This document shows, in pieces, positions 1-7,692 of a stretch of 64,000 nucleotides of DNA. The translations under genes were made by a program, and so were the position numbers. This stretch comes from Pseudobacteriovorax antillogorgiicola. Lineage in GTDB: Bacteria; Bdellovibrionota_B; Oligoflexia; Oligoflexales; RGVZ01. The notes under the pieces are model-generated. The model saw nothing but the letters and a program-made list of their open reading frames with translations. It had not been told where the DNA came from and searched no databases. The stretch's first letter is position 1, and each line of letters starts with the position of its first letter. The DNA is taken from the NCBI GenBank assembly GCA_945898195.1, contig CAMDHM010000010.1:1-64000 (forward strand), given 5' to 3'.

Positions 1-1
1 G

Positions 2-100
2 CCCAAAAAAAGTGCTGACCAAGGGAGCCGAGAAATATCACCTAAAGAATTCCAGCGTTTGGTCGAAACCTCAAATGGGACGATATTGCTGATTAGTTGA
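2..100 (+). CDS. C-terminal end of an unknown protein (cut by window edge)
   Basis: An open frame enters from the left edge and runs 32 codons to a TGA. The visible tail is mixed polar and hydrophobic and ends in the hydrophobic residues TILLIS. The other two forward frames near the edge are closed or shorter. The gene would converge on the PilT-like gene, with a hairpin between the two stops. No family can be recognised from so short a tail, and a chance open frame is possible. Confidence 0.35.
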   Translation, partial: PKKSADQGSREISPKEFQRLVETSNGTILLIS

Positions 101-103
101 GGG

Positions 104-137
104 GACGAAGTCGCTGATAAATGTCAGCGGTGTCGTC
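104..137. terminator. Hairpin between convergent genes
   Basis: Two 14-base arms (104-117 and 124-137) pair with three internal mismatches around the loop TAAATG. The hairpin fills the gap between the stop of the left-edge frame and the stop of the PilT-like gene. It could serve as a bidirectional transcription end, but neither strand has a T tract after it, so it is not a textbook intrinsic terminator. Confidence 0.35.
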
Positions 138-144
138 GCCACAA

Positions 145-1848
145 TCAAGCTGATTTGCGTAATTCAAAGGGGGCCGTGTCGATGCCCTTACGCTTCATCA
201 TTTCAGCCAGGGTGTTTTTGTCGACAGATTTTGCATAAGCATCCGCAGGCGCGACAACGTTCCCTGTGACAAGATTCATTAATGCTTCGTTTAAAAGTTG
301 GTTGCCATCTATTTTTTGAGTCTGCATATGATTGGGGATCATATGGTTTTTGCCTTCCCGGATCATCGCGCTGACGGCGTCGTTGACGACGAGAATTTCG
401 TGAGCTGCAACTCGGCCACCGCCGATTTTTTTTAACAGGGTTTGCGCGACAACACCGCGGAGTCCACCGGCAAGCATCATTCGGATTTGCTCCTGCCGTT
501 CTGCTGGGAATTGCTGAATGATTCGGTCAACGGTTGATACGGCGGTTGTTGTATGCAACGTTCCGAAAACCAAGTGACCCGTTTCCGCCGTCTCGATGGC
601 GATGGAAATCGTTTCAAGATCACGCATTTCACCGATCAAAACGATGTCGGGATCCTCACGCAAGGCGGCCTTCAAGGCTCTTGCGAACGAGGTCGTATGG
701 CGGTGAACTTCACGTTGGTTGACGAGGCATTTCTGTTGTGGATGGACAAATTCAATTGGGTCTTCGACGGTTAAAATGTGGTCGTGCCGATTTTTATTGA
801 TCAAATCTACCATCGCAGCAAGGGTTGTCGACTTGCCACTTCCAGTTGGTCCGGTGACAAGAACAAGTCCCTTGTTGAGTTTACAGAAGTTAGTGATCGA
901 GGGTGTCAGCTTGAGCTGTTCGGCAGTCAGGATTGTGGCTGGAATATGCCGCATCACGGATCCGACTCCATTCTTGTCGCGGAATATATTGACTCGGAAA
1001 CGACCGACTTCGAGCACTTCATAAGCAAAGTCGGTGTCATTGATTTTAAGAAATTCCTCGCGATTGCGCGGCGGAATGATTGGTTCCAGGAGTTGCCGCA
1101 TGTATTCCGGCGTGAGCATTGTGTCAGGAAGTCGGATGATTTCCCCGTCGGCACGGAAACAAACTGGTTCATTGCCAGTCAGGTGGATGTCGCTGGCTTT
1201 GCGTTTCACCATTTCCTTTAAGAAGCGATCGATTTCGTTTCCTCCGGAGCTGACAGTCTGCTCCCCTTTGGAGAAGGCCGTGTATTCAATTTCGAGCGGC
1301 GCAAACGATGCCACCACGACGGAAGGTGGATCAAAAGGCCGTGGGGCGACGACTGGTGGTGGGGATGGCTCCACAGCGGCTTCGGCAATCTGGGGCTTAC
1401 TGATCTTTTGCTTTGCGCCCGGTACGATGGAAAATGCTTCGGGGGGAAGAGCATTCTCCGGCGCTATTTTTGGTCCCTTTGGACCGGAAGTCGCCTTTTC
1501 CAGCATCTGCCATTTTTCTTCAAACTTTTTATCGCCATCGGGGGAAAAAAAGACAAACAACGCCGTCGGAACATCGTTGTTCGATGTTCCAATGAAATTA
1601 ACCTTGCCCGCGCTACCGAGGTTTAAGGTGCCGCGCATCTTTCCCTGGCTTAGCAGGGCCACGGTGTCAGCTGGGGCAATGCCAGTGATCATATCGAGAA
1701 TTTCTTTACTCGTAATAATGGGCATTGCGATTTCATTGAGGCCAAGGCTGGATTCTGCAGCAGGTATTTTATCGGCGCGGATGTGCAGCACCGAGGCTTT
1801 CGCCTGGATAGCGGCACGAAGTAGTTGTTTAAATAAATCGACTGACAT
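145..1848 (-). CDS. PilT/PilU-type twitching motility ATPase with extra N-terminal domain
   Basis: Hexameric secretion-ATPase of the PilT family, which in known systems retracts type IV pili from the cytoplasmic side. The C-terminal part (about residue 205 to the end of 567) is a complete PilT: PAS-like domain with KASDIHLTGNEP, Walker A GPTGSGKST (about 333-341), Walker B region DIVLIGEMRD, His box GHLVFGTLHT, and an AMIREGK segment like the AIRNLIREGK motif of PilT. PilT is usually about 350 residues; the extra 200 hold a PilT-N-like stretch (about 10-105) and a Pro-rich linker. The ATG at 1846-1848 is chosen because AGGAAG lies just upstream; a TTG at 1894-1896 would add 16 residues. No other pilus gene is nearby, so whether it retracts pili or drives another machine is open. 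Confidence 0.88.
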   Translation of the reverse strand: MSVDLFKQLLRAAIQAKASVLHIRADKIPAAESSLGLNEIAMPIITSKEILDMITGIAPADTVALLSQGKMRGTLNLGSAGKVNFIGTSNNDVPTALFVFFSPDGDKKFEEKWQMLEKATSGPKGPKIAPENALPPEAFSIVPGAKQKISKPQIAEAAVEPSPPPVVAPRPFDPPSVVVASFAPLEIEYTAFSKGEQTVSSGGNEIDRFLKEMVKRKASDIHLTGNEPVCFRADGEIIRLPDTMLTPEYMRQLLEPIIPPRNREEFLKINDTDFAYEVLEVGRFRVNIFRDKNGVGSVMRHIPATILTAEQLKLTPSITNFCKLNKGLVLVTGPTGSGKSTTLAAMVDLINKNRHDHILTVEDPIEFVHPQQKCLVNQREVHRHTTSFARALKAALREDPDIVLIGEMRDLETISIAIETAETGHLVFGTLHTTTAVSTVDRIIQQFPAERQEQIRMMLAGGLRGVVAQTLLKKIGGGRVAAHEILVVNDAVSAMIREGKNHMIPNHMQTQKIDGNQLLNEALMNLVTGNVVAPADAYAKSVDKNTLAEMMKRKGIDTAPFELRKSA

Positions 1849-1963
1849 GGAACTTCCTGCCATTGGTCCAGCCAAGGTATCGGCAGAGTTTTCCAAGGAG
1901 TTAAGATGTTCCGTCTGAGCGCCCTTTTGGAATTCCTGAAAAAACCAAGATTTCCCCCGTTAT

Positions 1964-3880
1964 TTAAGGGGCTACAATCGCAAGGGCTAGGTCGATTCTA
2001 CCGAAGGGTGCCGATAATTGTAGCCCTTGGATATTTTTGCCCAGTTTTTCAACCATCTCGCGCGCAATTTCCACGCCCGTTTTTTTTGCATCTTCGGGGT
2101 TCTGGGGTTTTTCCATGCGGCGGATAACGCTGTCAGGAATGACCACGCCAGGAACTTCGTTTTTCATGAAAACAGCGTTGCGCAGAGAAAGAAGTGGCCA
2201 CACTCCTGCAATAACTGGAATGTGCAGTTTGTGTTTGTCTAGGTAGTCGATAAACCTGAACAGTGCCTCGGGATCAAACACGGGTTGAGTGATGCACCAT
2301 TCTGCCCCTGCTTCGACCTTGTAGCGGAAACGTTTCATTTCATATTCAAAGTCGCGATGAACTGGATTGACGCCGACGCCAACACTTAAGGCTGTTGGTT
2401 CACCGATGGGGCGACCGCCCAAGTCAATGCCGCGATTTAATCGCGAAACCATATTAGTCAGTCCGATGGCATCAATATCAAAAACACCTGTGGCATTCGG
2501 ATAAGAACCCATCTTTGGTGGATCGCCGGTAACGAGGAGCATGTTTCGAAGTCCGATGGCCTGGGCTCCGAGCATGTCTGACTGCATTCCAAGAAGATTG
2601 CGGTCCCTGCAAGTATAGTGCAGGACGGTTTCGATGCCAGCGCGCTTCTCAATCATGACAGCGGTCAGGATTGCGCTCATTCTGGCGCTGGCTCGTGGCC
2701 CGTCGGGAATATTAATGGCATCGATCCCGGCAGCCTTGAGCTTTTTTGCCTGCTCGATGATTTTGCCCATTTTAACCCCTGCGGGTGGCAAGAGCTCAAC
2801 CGAGTGCACCCGCTCGCCAATGGCGATTTTTCGGGCCCACGCTGATTTTTCCTCAGCCTTAATGGGCGTGATCCCTGTCAAGGTTTCAGCATTTTCTGCC
2901 TGCGACACCGATCCCACACGACGCCATGTTGAGTTCTGCCCCGAACTGCTGGCTCGTTCGTTGGAAGACATTGCGGTGAAGTGGCGAAAGGCATTGGCCA
3001 TCGCCCGAATGTGCTCTGGCGTCGTACCGCAGCATCCGCCGATGATACTCACGCCCGATTGCAAAAACCCTTTGGTGAACTCAGCGAAGTATTCCGGCGT
3101 GCTCATGTAGAAGGTTCGACCTTCCACCAGTTTAGGCATTCCGGCGTTGGGCTGCATGCATAGGGGGCGACTGGTGGCGGCACGAATCTTTGGCAGAGCG
3201 GTCATCATCGGCTGTGGGCCGACGCTACAGTTCAGACCTACAATATCGACGTCCCACTCATCGAGTTTTTTCATGGCCCATTCAAGCGGAGTACCCATCA
3301 GTGAGTTCCCGTCGGGATTGATGGCGATCTGTGCGATGACTGGAATTCCTGGGGCAATCTCACGGGCAGCTAGCACGGCCTGCTGCAGTTCACTGATGTC
3401 GGAAAAAGTCTCAAGGGAGATGGCGTCGATTCCACCGGAAACAAGGGCCTGGACCTGTTCTGCAAATGCCTGTTTGGCTTCGTCAAAAGACGTCGGGCCC
3501 CATGGTTCGATCCGCACTCCGAGTGGTCCAATGCTGCCTACGACAAGGACGCCGTCGCGACCAGATGCCTTGACGGCATTGCGGGCGACCTCAGCCGCCT
3601 TGTGATTGATCTCCTGGACCTTATCGTGAAGGTTGTGTCCGGCAAGCTTGAAACGATTAGCGCCCCAGCTATTGGTTGAAATCATATCTGCGCCGGCGCG
3701 TAGGTAGGCCAAGTGGACTTCGACCACCAGGGCTGGGCTCGTCAGGTTCAACTCTTCAAAGCACTTGTTGATGAAGGTGCCCTTGGCGTAAAGCTCTGTT
3801 CCCATTGCACCGTCCATCAACAGCGCGCGGCCTGATGCGATGGCCTGCATTAGTGGATGTTTGGCGCGATTTTGATTCAA
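1964..3880 (-). CDS. Bifunctional homocysteine S-methyltransferase / methylenetetrahydrofolate reductase
   Basis: Fusion enzyme of one-carbon metabolism, 638 residues. The N-terminal half (about 1-300) is a homocysteine S-methyltransferase TIM barrel with the zinc-binding cysteines: C218 in GLNCS and C283/C284 in GGCCGTTPEH. The C-terminal half (about 355-638) is a MetF-type reductase, which makes 5-methyl-THF with an FAD cofactor; HSVELLPPAG and CITQPVFDPE fit that family. The architecture is that of YitJ-like proteins, thought to couple methyl-THF formation to methionine synthesis. The start is a TTG preceded by AAAGGGA; an ATG ten codons further in is the alternative. It appears to be a single-gene unit. 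No SAM riboswitch was recognised upstream. Confidence 0.93.
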   Translation of the reverse strand: MNQNRAKHPLMQAIASGRALLMDGAMGTELYAKGTFINKCFEELNLTSPALVVEVHLAYLRAGADMISTNSWGANRFKLAGHNLHDKVQEINHKAAEVARNAVKASGRDGVLVVGSIGPLGVRIEPWGPTSFDEAKQAFAEQVQALVSGGIDAISLETFSDISELQQAVLAAREIAPGIPVIAQIAINPDGNSLMGTPLEWAMKKLDEWDVDIVGLNCSVGPQPMMTALPKIRAATSRPLCMQPNAGMPKLVEGRTFYMSTPEYFAEFTKGFLQSGVSIIGGCCGTTPEHIRAMANAFRHFTAMSSNERASSSGQNSTWRRVGSVSQAENAETLTGITPIKAEEKSAWARKIAIGERVHSVELLPPAGVKMGKIIEQAKKLKAAGIDAINIPDGPRASARMSAILTAVMIEKRAGIETVLHYTCRDRNLLGMQSDMLGAQAIGLRNMLLVTGDPPKMGSYPNATGVFDIDAIGLTNMVSRLNRGIDLGGRPIGEPTALSVGVGVNPVHRDFEYEMKRFRYKVEAGAEWCITQPVFDPEALFRFIDYLDKHKLHIPVIAGVWPLLSLRNAVFMKNEVPGVVIPDSVIRRMEKPQNPEDAKKTGVEIAREMVEKLGKNIQGLQLSAPFGRIDLALAIVAP

Positions 3881-3947
3881 TGGTGGTATCCCTTTAGGCG
3901 CAAAAGTAAGCTCGGTGACTTATCTTGTGCCCGAAGGAATAGCAGAT

Positions 3948-4886
3948 TTATTCGCTGAATACAGCAGCTTTGACCCAAGTTTCGCCGTAGGTGCGGTTTA
4001 AGAAATCCCGCATGGCGGACGCTTCTGTCCCCTCGCGAAAGGTGCGGTAGTATTCATCTTGTTCCCGATCCGCAAAATCCACCATCTTGCGGCCTTCAAA
4101 AAACACCTTCATGCCGCGTTTCAGGTTGTAGGCTAGAAATTCCCGAAATTGCGTGTTGGCTTTAAAATACGCCGGATCGTGGCGCTCGATGGCCATGCCA
4201 AGGGCAACTGAGAAGACGGTGAAATCGATCGTGCCTTTTACGCCATCGCGCCAACCAGCGTGCCAGAGGCCATTTTTGACTAGGTCCACTCCTGCGGCCG
4301 AGCCGTTTATATAAGCCACCCATTCGTCCATGATATAGGTCGGCATGTCGTCCCAGCCAGATTGACCGGCAATATACAAGTCGTAGCGCGAATTTCTCAT
4401 GGATTTCGGGACGAACGGGGCAACCTGTGATTTGCGCATATTTGGCTCTTCGATCAGGGCTGCCCGGTTGTCCATGAGGTAATAGCCGTTGACGTTGTTT
4501 TTTCCCGTGTTGTTCATGTGATTGCGCACGTGAGAATTAATTCCGTGGGTCGTCTCGTGCCCGAGGGTTATTAAGTCGTCGTAGCTATTGCTGTCGTCCG
4601 GAGCTTCATGGTTCATGATGTCTTTTAGGGCTGGACCCCATCTCGATGACGAGCGCTTGTTGAAGGCTGGTAATTCAATCGTTACAAGAGCACTCCCTGG
4701 TTCTCCGGCCTGTGGGACTTGGGCCAGCATGTCCACGGCATCAGGAATACGAATCGGATCGTCCTCGCCGGTCAGATGTGACGTCGCGCGCGAGCAGGCG
4801 CTGAGGGCGAAAAGGCCGCAAATGGCGGCCATATTTAAACCGGCAACAACGTATAAGGACCTGATTTTGGGCGTGATCGTTGCCAA
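3948..4886 (-). CDS. Lipoprotein with HEXXH motif, putative zinc metallopeptidase
   Basis: 312-residue predicted lipoprotein. The signal sequence ends in the lipobox LSAC (Cys31). H110-E-T-T-H114 inside TLGHETTHGINSHVRN is an HEXXH zinc-binding and catalytic motif. The aromatic- and acid-rich segment after it (DMPTYIMDEWVAYINGS) could carry the third ligand (E or D), as in gluzincin-like peptidases, but this is inference. The start is a TTG with a strong GGAGG four bases upstream. It stands alone between the methyltransferase fusion and the envelope operon. No named family was recognised; a structural homologue without activity cannot be excluded. Confidence 0.62.
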   Translation of the reverse strand: MATITPKIRSLYVVAGLNMAAICGLFALSACSRATSHLTGEDDPIRIPDAVDMLAQVPQAGEPGSALVTIELPAFNKRSSSRWGPALKDIMNHEAPDDSNSYDDLITLGHETTHGINSHVRNHMNNTGKNNVNGYYLMDNRAALIEEPNMRKSQVAPFVPKSMRNSRYDLYIAGQSGWDDMPTYIMDEWVAYINGSAAGVDLVKNGLWHAGWRDGVKGTIDFTVFSVALGMAIERHDPAYFKANTQFREFLAYNLKRGMKVFFEGRKMVDFADREQDEYYRTFREGTEASAMRDFLNRTYGETWVKAAVFSE

Positions 4887-5085
4887 AGTGCCTCCGGATG
4901 ATTGGTTTATGGTATTGGATATAGAGCAATTTAAAGGCCAGAATGAGGCCCGACGGCGTTGTTTTTAATAGCCCGTATTTATTTGGTTTTTTAATGAAAC
5001 TCGGTCAAAAAACTCTGACCGTCTTGAGTTTAGCCGTTTCGGCAGATGCAATGTCATTTCCGTTGACATGAATGTCGCCGCCTTT

Positions 5086-5757
5086 TCAGCGGGGAGAACT
5101 CAGAGAAACTTCACCTTTTCCGCGCTGTTTGGCGGCATAGGTCTTTTGTACCGATTCGTAAACATCGCGCAGGTCGTTGCGTATTTCAATCAGGTCAAAC
5201 AGGAGGCGAAGGGCCTCGGGATACATCCGAGCTGCAATCGCACTGCCAGCCGCCACAGTTTTCAAAAGGGCGGCATCCTTACAATTTCCGCAGGCATGAA
5301 CCCCCTGCAAAATCAATTGGACCGAGGCCTCCTGCGCTGCAAGGGCAACATCTGGTAGCTGGGGTCGCGTGACTGCCACTTCCGAATGGCCAAAAACCTT
5401 ATCCAGGGCATCCCGATAATGACAAATAAAGGCGTGGAAGGAGTTCCCTTCCAGGGCAGCAGCACCAAGCTCCTGACGGACACGGGGGTCGGCATTGGAG
5501 AGAATTCCTACCAACGCGTTCGATCTTTCAGCGTTGGCAGGACATTGCTGCGTCTTGGGGAGGCGTTCAACAAAGGCTTTGCTGTCCGCCGCCAGGATGG
5601 CCTCATGGCGTAGTCGTTGGACAGCCCAATCAGTGACGGTAAATGTTGGGTTTTTTCGCGGGGCATGGGGCTCTGCGGCGGCCCGCAAAGGCAACGAAGA
5701 GACCACCCAGCAAAAGCCAGCCTGCATCCACCACGATTTTGTCCATTTTTCCAACAT
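5086..5757 (-). CDS. Secreted protein of unknown function
   Basis: About 223 residues, with a likely signal peptide starting MLEKWTKSWWMQAGFC and a cleavage region near LRAAAEPHA. The mature part is mostly helical and contains two CxxC-like pairs (a Cys in KTQQCPANAE, then ACGNCKD), which suggests a disulfide or metal site. It is the last gene of the minus-strand envelope operon, and its first 128 bases overlap the end of the trypsin-like gene in another frame. No Shine-Dalgarno motif precedes the ATG, so translation probably depends on coupling to the upstream gene. The open frame extends 38 codons further upstream, but those residues do not look like a signal peptide. Not recognised. Confidence 0.55.
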   Translation of the reverse strand: MLEKWTKSWWMQAGFCWVVSSLPLRAAAEPHAPRKNPTFTVTDWAVQRLRHEAILAADSKAFVERLPKTQQCPANAERSNALVGILSNADPRVRQELGAAALEGNSFHAFICHYRDALDKVFGHSEVAVTRPQLPDVALAAQEASVQLILQGVHACGNCKDAALLKTVAAGSAIAARMYPEALRLLFDLIEIRNDLRDVYESVQKTYAAKQRGKGEVSLSSPR

Positions 5758-6793
5758 CACTAGAAATTCTAGCACAGCCGGCAACTGATAGGTGCCTTGA
5801 TTTGCTAGAACGTTCAGTTGTGGCATCGGCCTCGCCATTTCCGACAAGATTCTCTGGTGGCTGTTTGGCAAGAGAAAGTAGCAGCTTATCTAGGTCTCCT
5901 TCAGCCATCCCAAGAAAAGACGTAACGAGTCCAGAGCGGGTGGCTATGTTGTAAGTTTCTGCATCGGAGGTATCGCCAAATTTGATTCCACCCCAGTTAA
6001 CTCCAAGTGACTCTCCCGTGCTTGCATCAACTAGGCTTGATCCACTAGAGCCGGCGATCATGTCGCACGTATGGCGAATCGCATAGGGGAGGCTTGGGTC
6101 CGCTGAAAAGGATTCGGGTTTGAAGTATCCCGCGGTGGTGCAGTCTTCAAACGTAACTGCCATCCGCGGAACCGTTGATGGTGCACCCGGAAATTTTATG
6201 AGGTCCAAGCGGATTCTTTCGGCGGCGATATCTGGGAAGTGAACGATAACACTATGCAACCGGTCCGCTGGAGCAGGATTGGTAGCCCGCAGCTCAAGTC
6301 CATTTTCAATTCCACCGTCTGTGAGTTTAAAAACAGCAAGGTCCAGTAAGGCGCTAACTCGCAGCGAATCTTTTTCGCAACTTGTTCGAATTGATGGTTG
6401 AGCCGTCGCCAGGTCGAAGTTCCGGTATACCTGGGTTTTCACGCATGCCCATGGATCAAACCCTACGGATGTCGCTTTGTGTTCTTTATCCGGCGCAAAG
6501 CAGTGGCGATTGGTCAGCACCACAGGGCCAGTCGCCGTTTTGTAGATGTTTCCAGAGCAAAAACGGGTTTCGCCAGTGCTGAGCTCCGTCACAATCAAAA
6601 CGCTGGTTGCCGCCACGCGCTTGATCATGTCTTCGGTTGGTACCTTGGCACTGGGATCTACCGGCGCATGATTTTCCACGGACCGAATGTTATTTGGCCC
6701 AATAATATAGGCGTTGGTACGCAAATTATGACTGAGCATCGGTTTGCAGCCGGTGAGCAAAAGCGCTATCGGAAAAATGATTACTTTTTTCAT
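5630..6793 (-). CDS. Trypsin-like serine protease lipoprotein
   Basis: 387-residue chymotrypsin-fold (S1-like) protease, predicted to be lipid-anchored: signal MKKVIIFPIALLLTGC with Cys16 as the modified residue. The triad is visible: His97 in LTNRHCFA, Asp151 in LLDLAVFKL and Ser250 in AGSSGSSLVD. Several cysteines (79, 98, 117, 139) could form disulfides. The C-terminus is odd: a Cys, a hydrophobic stretch (DAGWLLLGGLFVAFAG) and then RRR, which looks like a second membrane anchor or sorting tail. The ATG follows AAAGGA and overlaps the stop of the preceding TPR lipoprotein gene (ATGA), so the two are translationally coupled. Substrate unknown; probably processes envelope proteins. Confidence 0.8.
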   Translation of the reverse strand: MKKVIIFPIALLLTGCKPMLSHNLRTNAYIIGPNNIRSVENHAPVDPSAKVPTEDMIKRVAATSVLIVTELSTGETRFCSGNIYKTATGPVVLTNRHCFAPDKEHKATSVGFDPWACVKTQVYRNFDLATAQPSIRTSCEKDSLRVSALLDLAVFKLTDGGIENGLELRATNPAPADRLHSVIVHFPDIAAERIRLDLIKFPGAPSTVPRMAVTFEDCTTAGYFKPESFSADPSLPYAIRHTCDMIAGSSGSSLVDASTGESLGVNWGGIKFGDTSDAETYNIATRSGLVTSFLGMAEGDLDKLLLSLAKQPPENLVGNGEADATTERSSKSRHLSVAGCARISSDVGKMDKIVVDAGWLLLGGLFVAFAGRRRAPCPAKKPNIYRH

Positions 6794-7674
6794 GATTTAT
6801 CCTTTGGTGTATGTACCTTACGAAATAGCGATTCCGACATGGCGCGGACGCGGGTGTCAGTTCCTCCCGTTGCCAGGTCTTTTAGGCGGCGAGACGCCTC
6901 GTCAACGTTTTGAAATCCATAATACTCAGTCAATGCGAGTTGATAATGGGATTCCTCGTCCTTGTCGTTGCGTTTAACGAGTTGGGTGAAGCTGTCCCTT
7001 GCTCGATCAAACTGGCGGGCCCGAAGTGCCGCTATTCCTGCGCCGAAGATGGCGGGGCGGCACTCATGGCACCGATCTGATGCTTGGCTAAATGCGGCAA
7101 GGGAATCGCTGGGGCGTCCGCGCATCAATTCAAGTTCCCCGAGGTTAAGCGCAGCAGCCACTTGTGTGCTGGATACCGCGAGAGAATCGCGAAAAATGAC
7201 TGCAGCATCATCAAAGTCCTCGTTGCGATTGGTGCCCATGGCGAAAACCATTTTCGCAATCCCCTGAATGTTTTTCGAAGAGGCTTTCTCGACTGAAGTT
7301 GAGTCGGATTGAAGCGTAGCAAGGCGCGTGGCATAGTAGTTAGCCAACTCGATCTTTCTTGACATTAATAGGCTAGCTGAAAGGGCAAGCATAGCTTGAG
7401 GATCCGCCGGTGATTTTGCCAGTTGGCTCCGCGCAGTCCTTTCGGTTCCTTCATAATCTCCCTTTTCAAGCAGGGAGAACATTTTGGGAAGATTCGCCCC
7501 TTCATTCCAAACGGCGGCAGAGCCGCCGAGCGGTAAAACGAAACTTAGGCGGACGACGCCGGGGCTCGCCGTAATCGCTTCTTCTGGATTTTTTTCGCTT
7601 GATGCCGCGCATCCATGAAGACTACCAAATAACAAAACATTCAGAACAACGACTGGCCATTTTTCGAATTTCAT
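6790..7674 (-). CDS. TPR-type periplasmic lipoprotein
   Basis: 294 residues: signal peptide with lipobox LHGC, then helical repeats of tetratricopeptide character (alternating AxxxLG, YxxA and Axx-F patterns; for example a unit starting PADPQAMLALSASLL and later HYQLALTEYYGF). TPR lipoproteins usually scaffold envelope complexes. The best start is the ATG at 7672-7674, eight bases after a near-perfect AGGAGGTGA; GTG 7686 and ATG 7683 lie in the same frame but too close to it. The gene is six bases downstream of the large TPR protein gene and overlaps the protease gene, so it sits mid-operon. Specific role unknown. Confidence 0.7.
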   Translation of the reverse strand: MKFEKWPVVVLNVLLFGSLHGCAASSEKNPEEAITASPGVVRLSFVLPLGGSAAVWNEGANLPKMFSLLEKGDYEGTERTARSQLAKSPADPQAMLALSASLLMSRKIELANYYATRLATLQSDSTSVEKASSKNIQGIAKMVFAMGTNRNEDFDDAAVIFRDSLAVSSTQVAAALNLGELELMRGRPSDSLAAFSQASDRCHECRPAIFGAGIAALRARQFDRARDSFTQLVKRNDKDEESHYQLALTEYYGFQNVDEASRRLKDLATGGTDTRVRAMSESLFRKVHTPKDKS

Positions 7675-7692
7675 TTTGTTCATCACCTCCTG

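Noticed and set aside
1034-1918. 294-codon plus-strand frame opposite the PilT-like gene
   Set aside because: Ser/Arg-rich with no motif; the minus strand encodes a clear PilT. A shadow frame.
5002-5021. CGGTCA...TGACCG hairpin after the envelope operon
   Set aside because: Six pairs only, eight-base loop, no T tract on the minus strand; too weak to list as a terminator.
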